The notes under the pieces: model-generated
What the model was told of the DNA's origin: nothing
Seen by the model: only the letters and a program-made list of their open reading frames with translations
The model's database searches: none
Assembly (NCBI RefSeq): GCF_013297935.1
Contig: NZ_JAAFIX010000004.1
Location: 62,001-126,000 of the forward strand
DNA length: 64,000 nt
Origin: Rhodoferax sp.
GTDB lineage: Bacteria > Pseudomonadota > Gammaproteobacteria > Burkholderiales > Burkholderiaceae_C
Direction of reading: 5' to 3'
Position numbers and translations under genes: made by a program
In this document: piece after piece, positions 9,194 through 15,833 of the stretch
How the letters are laid out: every line of letters begins with the position of its first letter
How positions within the stretch are numbered: position 1 is the first letter of the stretch

Positions 9194-10548
9194 CGACAGC
9201 GCAACTCGGAGAAATCGCAAGCATCGTTCGCGGCATTGCCTTCCCAAAAGAGGACAAGCGAGCCGAACCGCTTCCGGGTCACGTTGCCTGCTTGCGGACC
9301 ACCAACGTACAGCGTTCAGTCGAATGGGAAGACCTCTGGTTCGTTCCAGAAAAGCACGTCAAGCGCGAAGAGCAGATTGTTCGCCCCGGCGACATTCTCA
9401 TCTCCACTGCAAACAGCTATGAGCTTGTCGGCAAGGTTGCTCCTGTTATGGGTATGCCGCACAAGGCAACCCTTGGCGCATTCATCTCGCTCATCCGTCC
9501 GAACGAACGTGTTGAGCCCAAGTTCCTCTATCACCAGCTCGCTTGGGGCAAGACGCAATCGCGCATCCGCGAAACCGCATCAACGACGACAAACATATCG
9601 AACGTTTCTACCAAGAAGCTGCTCACCCTTGATCTGTTCACGCCGCCGCTAGATGAGCAACGCGAAATCGTCGCCGAACTCGAAAAACAGTTCTCCCGCC
9701 TCGACGAAGCCGTCGCCAACCTCCAGCGCGTCAAAGCCAACCTCAAACGCTACAAAGCCTCCGTCCTCAAAGCCGCCGTCGAAGGCCGCCTCGTAGAAAC
9801 CGAAGCCACCCAAGCCCACCGCGAAGGCCGCACCTTCGAAACCGGCGAGCAGCTTTTGCAGCGGATTCTTGAGGAGCGGCGGGCGAAGTGGGCGGGCAAG
9901 GGCAAGTACAAGGAACCTGCTCCTTTGGCCGCCGGTTTGCAAGATCTCCCTGAGGGGTGGACTTGGGCTGCAGTTGAAATGGTTTGTGACGCAATCGTGG
10001 ACTGTCCCCACAGCACTGCAAAGTTTCAGGCTCAAGGGTATCCCTGTGTCGACACAACGTGGATGACAACTGAAGGACTGGCGCCTGAGCGCGCGCGCTT
10101 TGTTGATGACGCAACTTACAAAGACCGAATATCGCGGCTGGCGCCAAAGACTGGCGACATCGTGTTTGCTCGCGAAGGCACCATCGGTACGGCAGTACTT
10201 ATTCCAGAGCGAATGACGCCGTGCCTCGGTCAACGCGTAATGCTCTTGCGTACTTCACCTGAGTATTCGAATGGGCTGTTGGTGCATGTTTTGCACTCCG
10301 AGGTTGTCAAAACTCAGTATCGGGCTCAAGCACTCGGTAGCACGGTGGCACACATCAATGTGGGCGATGTAAAGCGATTTGCCGTGCCTGTCCCACCCGT
10401 GAGCGAGCAAGTCCGAATCCTCGCCGAAGTCGACCGCCACCTGTCAATCGTCCGCGAAGTCGAGGCCGAGGTCGACACCAACCTCAAGCGCGCGCAGGCG
10501 CTGCGGCAGGCGACGCTGGCGAAGTCTTTCTCACAAACGGTTTACTAG
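9190..10548 (+). CDS. hsdS: type I restriction-modification specificity subunit HsdS
   Basis: 452 residues with the classic layout. Target-recognition domain 1 (about 1-150) ends at LFTPPLDEQREIVAELEKQFSRLDEAV. The central conserved coiled coil (about 150-205) carries LQRVKANLKRYKASVLKAAVEGRLV. Domain 2 (about 250-405) ends at VPVPPVSEQVRILAEVDRHLSIV, followed by the distal coiled coil. HsdS dictates the bipartite DNA sequence methylated by HsdM and cut by HsdR. GTG start overlaps the hsdR stop (GTGA), a coupled arrangement. By eye the two recognition domains are less GC-rich than the conserved spacer, as expected for exchanged recognition domains. Confidence 0.93.
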   Translation: MTTAQLGEIASIVRGIAFPKEDKRAEPLPGHVACLRTTNVQRSVEWEDLWFVPEKHVKREEQIVRPGDILISTANSYELVGKVAPVMGMPHKATLGAFISLIRPNERVEPKFLYHQLAWGKTQSRIRETASTTTNISNVSTKKLLTLDLFTPPLDEQREIVAELEKQFSRLDEAVANLQRVKANLKRYKASVLKAAVEGRLVETEATQAHREGRTFETGEQLLQRILEERRAKWAGKGKYKEPAPLAAGLQDLPEGWTWAAVEMVCDAIVDCPHSTAKFQAQGYPCVDTTWMTTEGLAPERARFVDDATYKDRISRLAPKTGDIVFAREGTIGTAVLIPERMTPCLGQRVMLLRTSPEYSNGLLVHVLHSEVVKTQYRAQALGSTVAHINVGDVKRFAVPVPPVSEQVRILAEVDRHLSIVREVEAEVDTNLKRAQALRQATLAKSFSQTVY

Positions 10549-10557
10549 GACTGCTGC

Positions 10558-11916
10558 ATGTCTTCACCCATTGGCGGATTTCTAATCTCTTTTGATGAGT
10601 CACAGCGGAACGCGTTCCTGAAAGAGGTACGTGACTTAGAGAACGGTTTTACCGATGCACTGAGTAGCGACGATTGGCCTGTTCGGCACTGGGAGGTCTG
10701 TGGCTTGCTTTTTGAGCCAGGAAAGATCACTCATTGGGCGTTGGCGCGCAAGGGCAACAAAGTTGCCACCGGGAAGGTTCGTGTTGAGTTCACAGAAGTT
10801 ACACCGACGTCCATTCAAATCGAGGCGGTCAAATCGCTGATGGCGAATGCATCGCAGGTCAAGATTGTCAGCGCACGCTCTGGAGTTGGCGGTGCAATTG
10901 GTGAGCCGACCTGGAAGAGCCTGAAGGAGGCCATTGGTCAACTGGATGAAGACTCCTTGAGGGTGCTAGAGCGTCTTGAGCGGATGAAAGTGCAGAGTCG
11001 AAACATCATTGTTCGCCCCGGTGTTGAAGTGGTCGCCCAGCAGCGGGATGCGCTAGGTGTAGCGTTAGACGCGTTTGATCAAACGGGCCAATTGCGCAAG
11101 CGGACACTTCAAAGTTGGGCCGCGCCTGAAGGTAATGTTTTGACTTCATTTTTGGATGGACTCTCAGAGGTTCGCACAATTGAGGACCAGCTCATAGCGA
11201 GGGATGCAGCAACTTTTCCAACCGCCGAAGAGCGCAGGCTTACGACCGTCGGTGCTGTGTTCAAAGTGGGTGGGCGGACGTTGGAGGTTTTTAACTTGAA
11301 CCGGACCCGCGTTGAGCATGCGACTGGGGCTGACTTACTTTATTTCCATGAGCAATGCAACGCATGGACGCTTGTTCAATACAAGTCCATGGAGCGTGAT
11401 GATGGGGCGCCAGACAAGCGCGCTGTTTATAGACCAGATACGACCTTTGATAGTGAACTGCAACGTATGGTCGACTTCCGCCAGCAAACACCTGACGCGT
11501 GGTCAGTTGCGGATAGCCCTGACGCCTATCGCCTGAGTGGTGACGGCTTCTTTTTCAAGTTCTGTTCCAGAATCCAGCTGGAGGTGTTGTCCGATACGTT
11601 GTTACCAGGGATGTACTTACCCCGAGAGTTCATGGCGTCTGTTTTGAATGACTCTAGGTCGTTGGGCGAGCGTGGCGGTCGTATCTTGACGTTTGAAAAT
11701 TCTGGTCGGCATTTGACGAACACGCTTTTTTCAGAGTTACTGCGTGAAGGCTGGATTGGAACCCGAGGCGTTTCGTCCGAAAAAATCGCACAGATCGTAA
11801 GGAATTCTTTGTTAGGGAATAGGGCTGTGTCGATTGCAAGAGCGCGGCCAGCCGGGATTGCTGAAAATTTGGAAGAAACTTTGCAGCAGATTGGGGTGGT
11901 TTCTGGAAATCCTTGA
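10558..11916 (+). CDS. unknown 452-aa protein with possible D..QxK nuclease motif, inside the restriction locus
   Basis: I do not recognise the family. It starts 9 bases after hsdS in the same direction and is less GC-rich than hsdR or hsdM. The first ~150 residues include charged helices; residues 200-240 are alpha-rich. From 240 there is a beta-like stretch followed by Glu253, GAD with Asp259, and LVQYK with Gln274 and Lys276. This spacing (E-x5-D-x14-Q-x-K) fits the core of PD-(D/E)xK nucleases, in which Gln sometimes replaces the second acid. No membrane segment or signal peptide. A cargo defence nuclease is plausible, but this is motif-level inference. Confidence 0.6.
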   Translation: MSSPIGGFLISFDESQRNAFLKEVRDLENGFTDALSSDDWPVRHWEVCGLLFEPGKITHWALARKGNKVATGKVRVEFTEVTPTSIQIEAVKSLMANASQVKIVSARSGVGGAIGEPTWKSLKEAIGQLDEDSLRVLERLERMKVQSRNIIVRPGVEVVAQQRDALGVALDAFDQTGQLRKRTLQSWAAPEGNVLTSFLDGLSEVRTIEDQLIARDAATFPTAEERRLTTVGAVFKVGGRTLEVFNLNRTRVEHATGADLLYFHEQCNAWTLVQYKSMERDDGAPDKRAVYRPDTTFDSELQRMVDFRQQTPDAWSVADSPDAYRLSGDGFFFKFCSRIQLEVLSDTLLPGMYLPREFMASVLNDSRSLGERGGRILTFENSGRHLTNTLFSELLREGWIGTRGVSSEKIAQIVRNSLLGNRAVSIARARPAGIAENLEETLQQIGVVSGNP

Positions 11917-11962
11917 TGTGAGATTTGAGATGTGAGATGTGAGATGTGAGATGTGAGATGTG
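11914..11962. repeat. heptanucleotide tandem repeat (AGATGTG)
   Basis: Five perfect head-to-tail AGATGTG units (11928-11962) preceded by two imperfect units that begin on the TGA stop of the 452-aa gene. It sits in the 114-base gap before the GIY-YIG-like gene. A 7-base unit in non-coding DNA could vary in copy number by slippage and alter spacing between promoter elements or coupling of the two genes. Confidence 0.9.
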
Positions 11963-12030
11963 TGTGTCGGCGACATGTCTGATCACTTACGAGAGGAGCA
12001 GTTAGTAAATAGTATTTATAGGGAGCATTC

Positions 12031-12567
12031 ATGAAATTCGAAGTCGTCGGTCCATTTTTCATCAAGACGCCTAGCATCATAAAAATCGATGACATCAAGC
12101 AATTGAAATTGATGATCTCCGAAAACGCGGCGCAATCTAGCTTGCTAGCAGCACCAGGTTGCTATGTCTTTGGCATCAAATCAACTGGTTCAAAGCGGGT
12201 AGTTCCTTGGTACGTGGGAAAGTCAGAAAAGCAGTCTGTGTTCAAGGAGGCCACTAACGCTGCTCATTTGCAGGTCTACAACGAGATATTGGATACATAC
12301 AAAAAGGGGCATCCTGCGTTGATATTTTTGCCGCAGATTACAAGTTCTGGTGCGCCGTCAAAGGTTGCCAAAGGTGACGCTAAGAAACCGGCAATTGAGT
12401 TCTTGGAGGATTGGCTTATTGCGGCTGCGCTCCGATCCAACCCAGATCTTTACAACATCAAGAAAACAAAAATGCTCAATGAGCTTTGGGTCCGAGGATT
12501 GTTCAATGCAACTCAGGGAGACAGTAACGCTGCATCTAAAGCGTTGAAAGCTTCTTTGAAGCTGTAG
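12031..12567 (+). CDS. GIY-YIG-like protein (putative nuclease) in the restriction locus
   Basis: 178 residues, ATG preceded by a GGGAG ribosome site. Residues 43-65 read PGCYVFGIK ... VPWYVGKSE, which has the spacing of the GIY-YIG nuclease core (GCY for GIY, YVG for YIG). A later helix, AIEFLEDWLIAAAL, carries Glu residues in the position of the catalytic Glu helix. The usual Arg between them is not obvious. GC content is clearly below the flanking housekeeping genes, suggesting recent acquisition. Function is inferred only from the motif; it may nick or cleave foreign DNA, or be a degenerate relative. Confidence 0.6.
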   Translation: MKFEVVGPFFIKTPSIIKIDDIKQLKLMISENAAQSSLLAAPGCYVFGIKSTGSKRVVPWYVGKSEKQSVFKEATNAAHLQVYNEILDTYKKGHPALIFLPQITSSGAPSKVAKGDAKKPAIEFLEDWLIAAALRSNPDLYNIKKTKMLNELWVRGLFNATQGDSNAASKALKASLKL

Positions 12568-12723
12568 ATGCAAATGAGTACACCCTTCTCCCTCTGCATC
12601 TTCGTCGCCGACGGCGACCCCGACGGCCTGTGCATCGTCGACAAGTCCAACAGGATCGGCAAGGCGCTGGTGTTCCCGCGTGAGCTGCTGCCGCACCTCG
12701 ACTGCGTAGAGGGTTCACCGTGA
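12568..12723 (+). pseudogene. truncated GIY-YIG nuclease family gene, copy A (5' end only)
   Basis: 51 codons starting next to the previous stop. The residues TPFSLCIFVADGDPDGL..VDKSN.IGKALVFPRELLP match the N-terminus of a GIY-YIG nuclease family protein found at other restriction loci, and match the second copy at 13660. Homology stops at 12695 and the frame ends at a TGA overlapping the GTG of the next gene. Over bases 12595-12695 it differs from copy B at only about eight positions by eye. The fragment lacks the catalytic core, so it is non-functional, though its translation may couple to the downstream gene. Confidence 0.75.
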
Positions 12724-13637
12724 TAGGTATTGATCGAAACAACTGGCTAGTCTACGAAGGGACATCCATGTATGGGCATGGTGTTTGGCCAACGCCAGTT
12801 GTGTTGCGCGCAACCATAGTCGCAGTTGAAGAAGACTGGGGCAAGCTTCCAACCTCAATGCATATAGATGATGCAAAACTCGTCTTTCGCGAAGACATGT
12901 TCGACCCGGTCACTGGCTTGAGGCGTGGACGGCTTTACCAGTGGCACGATGGGCAGACTCAGCCTAGTACTTGGTATGTCCACCAGCACCCCGCAGTGTT
13001 TGAGGATGTGGGACATCGAGACACAGCCGGGCGATTCCGAAAAGAGTTGCTCACTTACCATGACGCGAATCCCTTTGCTGGCCGGGTGTTGGCCGCGAAT
13101 GGCGAATTGGTAATTGCGCTTGGTACCAGTGATGCCTTGTCTTTATGGACGGTGGTGCAAGTCGAACGCATCGCCTCAGGGCAAGAGCTTTTGTCCATCA
13201 AGGCCAGGTCGAATTTGGGAGTTTTGCCAGAGCTCGATTTCGTTAAGGTGCCCGCTGCTTCAAAAGAGGCCGTACTGGCGGCACTGACCAAATTGCGTGT
13301 TGCTGCATACAGAGAGCAGGCCAGCTCGGTAGTGGAGCAATGCCGACCAACGGCGCAGGTTATTCTTTCGCACTGGTTTGACGCTGTTGCTGGAATAAAT
13401 GCAAGGGCCGATGACCTTGGCGATTTAATTAAGAAAATCGAGAAGAATGATGTTGGCAAGGATCGTCAAATACTCCTGAATACGGGAAGAACACTCGGCC
13501 TCTTTCACAACCGCAATAAGCCAAACGTAAAGGAGAAGTTTGGTGAGTTGGCGCGGGACATTAAGGAGTCCGATGCTGCATTTGCTTTGCAGGCCATCGC
13601 ACTATTGCTACATGAGGTGGGCTGGACCAAAGCTTGA
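12720..13637 (+). CDS. unknown 305-aa protein sandwiched between two GIY-YIG gene fragments
   Basis: I do not recognise the family. The GTG start at 12720 follows a GAGGG ribosome site and overlaps the stop of fragment A. The protein is soluble: a beta-rich N-terminal half (about 1-170, with repeated Trp/Tyr-containing strands) and a helical C-terminal half (about 180-305, LTKLRVAAYREQASSVVEQC to ALQAIALLLHEVGW). The C-terminal part contains FHNRNK, which is reminiscent of but not diagnostic for RNA-binding helical domains. Its codon use is less GC-rich than hsdM. Position inside the restriction locus between duplicated gene fragments marks it as inserted cargo. Confidence 0.6.
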   Translation: MIGIDRNNWLVYEGTSMYGHGVWPTPVVLRATIVAVEEDWGKLPTSMHIDDAKLVFREDMFDPVTGLRRGRLYQWHDGQTQPSTWYVHQHPAVFEDVGHRDTAGRFRKELLTYHDANPFAGRVLAANGELVIALGTSDALSLWTVVQVERIASGQELLSIKARSNLGVLPELDFVKVPAASKEAVLAALTKLRVAAYREQASSVVEQCRPTAQVILSHWFDAVAGINARADDLGDLIKKIEKNDVGKDRQILLNTGRTLGLFHNRNKPNVKEKFGELARDIKESDAAFALQAIALLLHEVGWTKA

Positions 13638-13659
13638 ATGCAAAGAGGACTGACAGCAT

Positions 13660-13932
13660 ATGCAAACCCCTTTCTCCCTCCGCATCTTCTTAGCCGACGG
13701 CGACCCCGACGGTCTGCGCATCGTCGACAAGTCCAACTGGATTGGCAAGGCGCTGGTGTTCCCGCGTGCGCTGCTGCCGCAGGTTAAGGTCCGGCCCGAG
13801 CTGGCGCAGACCGGGGTGTACCTGCTGCTGGGGCCGCGCTCGGACGGAGAGGGCGACATGCTCTACGACCACGGCCGGGCAATGCTCTGCTTCAATTTTG
13901 ATAGCTTCTTGCGCAAGATCCATGTGCGCTAG
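13660..13932 (+). pseudogene. truncated GIY-YIG nuclease family gene, copy B, stop codon supplied by a dispersed repeat
   Basis: 90 codons. The first ~68 residues match the N-terminus of a GIY-YIG family protein, reaching GVYLLLGPRSDGEGDMLY, i.e. the GIY motif and the beginning of the YIG motif. The reading frame then departs from the family and runs into the dispersed repeat at 13896, whose GCGCTAG gives the stop. The normal protein continues for roughly another 150 residues with the YIG, Arg and Glu motifs, so this is a broken gene. Confidence 0.75.
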
Positions 13933-13945
13933 AGCCTGATTTGGC
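13896..13945 (+). repeat. dispersed Comamonadaceae repeat (copy 2), ending the broken GIY-YIG gene
   Basis: TTTTGATAGCTTCTTGCGCA followed by GCGCTAGAGCCTGATTTGGC, a good match to the family consensus. It forms the 3' end of the truncated gene and lies 10 bases before the PPC-protein ATG. Confidence 0.75.
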
Positions 13946-13954
13946 ATAAATTTT

Positions 13955-14365
13955 ATGAAGACACTGCCCGTACGTCTCTTGCCCGGCCAAGACCTGCGCG
14001 CCGCGCTGGAAGCCGCTGTGCAAGCCCACAACTGCCGCGCTGCGTTTGTGCTGTCTGGCATCGGCAGCCTGTCCACGGCGGGCATCCGCCTGGCAGGGGC
14101 GGCGCAGCCCACGCGGCTGACCGAGAGCATGGAGATCCTCACCCTCTCGGGCACCGTGGCCGCCGGTGGCGACAAAACGGCCTCGCACATGCACATGGCC
14201 ATTTCCACCGCCACCGGGCAGGTGCTGGGCGGGCATGTGGCGCCGGGCTGCATCGTGCTCACCACGGCCGAGGTGCTGCTGGCCCTGCTGCCCGACTGGC
14301 AGTTCACCCGCGAGCCAGATGCCGGCACCGGCTATGACGAGCTGGTGATCCGGGCGCAGGGTTGA
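13955..14365 (+). CDS. PPC/DUF296 domain protein
   Basis: 136 residues covering one complete PPC (plants and prokaryotes conserved) domain: LPVRLLPGQDLRAALEA, the FVLSGIGSLSTA turn, EILTLSGT, SHMHMAIS and the signature GGHVAPGCIVLTTAEV. Such proteins are trimeric; bacterial stand-alone members have no firmly assigned role, and related plant proteins bind DNA through an AT-hook that is absent here. The His residues of SHMHM resemble a metal-binding site. The gene is flanked by two same-orientation copies of the dispersed repeat. Confidence 0.85.
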   Translation: MKTLPVRLLPGQDLRAALEAAVQAHNCRAAFVLSGIGSLSTAGIRLAGAAQPTRLTESMEILTLSGTVAAGGDKTASHMHMAISTATGQVLGGHVAPGCIVLTTAEVLLALLPDWQFTREPDAGTGYDELVIRAQG

Positions 14366-14367
14366 GG

Positions 14368-14422
14368 TGCTATTTCTTTTATAGCTGCTTGCGCAATATT
14401 TACGGGAGATAGAGGCACATTT
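14368..14422 (+). repeat. dispersed Comamonadaceae repeat (copy 3, near-consensus)
   Basis: TGCTATTTCTTTTATAGCTG, then CTTGCGCAATATTTACGGGA, then GATAGAGGCACATTT. This is the cleanest intergenic copy and defines the consensus used here: TGCTAT, 6-9 bases, ATAGCTGCTTGCGCA, ~12 bases, GGGCTAGAGGCC, then TATTTGGC in the longest copies. Confidence 0.85.
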
Positions 14423-14451
14423 CTTTCTTAACTTGCCTTTGCATGGCAATT

Positions 14452-14496
14452 CATTTACATTCAATATTCGCGATTCACGAATATTGAATGTAAATG
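14452..14496. promoter_or_regulatory. perfect 19-bp inverted repeat ending on the start codon of the HTH gene (putative operator)
   Basis: Left arm CATTTACATTCAATATTCG (14452-14470), 7-base spacer, and an exactly complementary right arm (14478-14496) whose last three bases are the ATG of the following gene. No Shine-Dalgarno sequence fits between arm and start. The symmetry and position suggest an autoregulatory operator for the HTH protein it precedes, as in AbiE-like toxin-antitoxin operons; as RNA it would also hide the start codon in a hairpin. Confidence 0.85.
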
Positions 14497-15153
14497 CAGC
14501 TCAAGCCCCAAGACTTCCTGGTTGCCCTCAAGCTAGTGGCTTGGGGTGAGCAGCGCTGGACGTATGCGCGGCTGGCGCAGGAGCTGGGCATTAGCGTGTC
14601 TGAGGCGCATGCGTGCATCAAACGCGGGCTACAGGCGGGGTTGCTGGTCGATACGGCTTTGTTGGCACCACCGCCAGAGGCCACGCCGGGGGTACAGGAG
14701 GCGGTGGCGGTGTATCGCGTGCAGGCCAGGCCGCGCCGAGCCAAAGCGGCGATGGCCACCAACGCCGACAACCCGGCTCGGGTGAATAGCCGAAATTTGG
14801 CTGAGTTTGCAGTGCACGGGGCCAAATATGCTTTCCCGGCAGAGAAGCTGCCAGTCTCGGTGGGCGTGCCCACCAGCCACAGCGCACCTGCTTTTGCGGG
14901 CGTGTTTGCCCCGGGCTCAGACGATTGGGTGTGGCCGCACCCCAATGGCACGGTACGCGGACCAGGTCTGGAGCCCTTGCACCCCAGCGTGCCCTACGCC
15001 GCAATGCAAGATGCCAAGCTTTACGAGATGTTGGCCCTGTTCGATGCCTTGCGTGTGGGCAGGGCACGGGAGCGAGGAATGGCACTCAAGCGCTTGCCGT
15101 TGTTGATCTATCCAGACGGCCCGAAACCTGCTGAGAGGCCCATGTATGGCTAA
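14494..15153 (+). CDS. HTH protein, putative antitoxin/regulator partner of the nucleotidyltransferase
   Basis: 219 residues. An N-terminal winged-helix-like region has a clear helix-turn-helix (about 20-50: RWTYARLAQELGISVSEAHACIKRGLQAGLL). A Pro/Ala-rich linker follows, then a C-terminal domain with HGAKYAFPAEKLPVSVGVPT and LHPSVPYAAM. Its stop overlaps the nucleotidyltransferase ATG by eight bases, indicating coupled translation. By analogy with AbiEi/AbiEii, the HTH protein may repress the operon by binding the 19-bp inverted repeat at its start and may neutralise the downstream enzyme. The toxin-antitoxin role is inference. Confidence 0.72.
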   Translation: MQLKPQDFLVALKLVAWGEQRWTYARLAQELGISVSEAHACIKRGLQAGLLVDTALLAPPPEATPGVQEAVAVYRVQARPRRAKAAMATNADNPARVNSRNLAEFAVHGAKYAFPAEKLPVSVGVPTSHSAPAFAGVFAPGSDDWVWPHPNGTVRGPGLEPLHPSVPYAAMQDAKLYEMLALFDALRVGRARERGMALKRLPLLIYPDGPKPAERPMYG

Positions 15154-15826
15154 TCCAAACATTGAATTACTTACCTCCATTGCCAATGCGATGGGCGATT
15201 TGCGGGAGCAGGTGGTGTTTGTGGGCGGATGCGCAACCGGGCTGCTGATTACACAGCCCTTGGTAGCAGACGCTCGGGCCACCGAAGACGTGGATGCCAT
15301 TGTGGAGGTGGCGTCATTGGTGGGCTACCACGCGCTGGCTGGGCAGTTGATGGAGCAAGGCTTCCAACAAACCATGGCCGACAACACGCCGCCGTTTCGC
15401 TGGTACTGGAATGGCATGCAGCTGGACTTGGTGCCACTCGACGAAAAGGTGCTGGGTTTTGCAAACCGCTGGTACAAGCCGGGGTTTGAGACAGCAGCCA
15501 CGGCAACGCTGCCTTCAGGTTTAGTGCTGCGGCATCTTTCAGCGCCATACTTCATGGCGACCAAGCTGGAAGCGTTTCAGGACCGGGGCAACAACGACGT
15601 GTACCTGAGTCACGACCTGGAGGATGTCATCACCGTGGTGGATGGTCGTGAAGAGTTGATCAGCGAGCTAAGTTCCGCTCCACCCGATGTACGCGATTTC
15701 GTGGCGCAAACCTTGCGGGGCATATTGCGACACACCGATTTCACCAACGTACTGCCCGGTATCGTTTCACAAAGCAATCGCACCGGCCTGGTACTGCAGC
15801 GGTTTACACACATTTCCGAGTTATAG
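15146..15826 (+). CDS. AbiEii-like nucleotidyltransferase, putative toxin
   Basis: 226 residues with the DNA polymerase-beta fold nucleotidyltransferase core: VFVGGCATGLL (Gly27-Gly28), RATEDVDAIVEV with Asp48 and Asp50, and the third acidic residue Asp94 in MQLDLVPLDEK. These could position Mg and NTP. The helical C-terminal half includes YFMATKLEAFQDRG, a motif common in AbiEii-like enzymes. Such enzymes transfer nucleotides to RNA or protein and arrest growth in type IV/AbiE systems. Coupled to the upstream HTH gene and ending 7 bases before hsdM, it appears to be cargo within the restriction operon. Confidence 0.75.
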   Translation: MANPNIELLTSIANAMGDLREQVVFVGGCATGLLITQPLVADARATEDVDAIVEVASLVGYHALAGQLMEQGFQQTMADNTPPFRWYWNGMQLDLVPLDEKVLGFANRWYKPGFETAATATLPSGLVLRHLSAPYFMATKLEAFQDRGNNDVYLSHDLEDVITVVDGREELISELSSAPPDVRDFVAQTLRGILRHTDFTNVLPGIVSQSNRTGLVLQRFTHISEL

Positions 15827-15833
15827 AAAACCC

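Noticed and set aside
11914..11962. Heptad array considered as a CRISPR array
   Set aside because: Units are contiguous 7-mers without spacers and there are no cas genes.
15687..15833. Longer HsdM N-terminus from the GTG/ATG at 15687
   Set aside because: The extra residues overlap the nucleotidyltransferase gene and do not resemble HsdM_N, which starts at ATG 15834.
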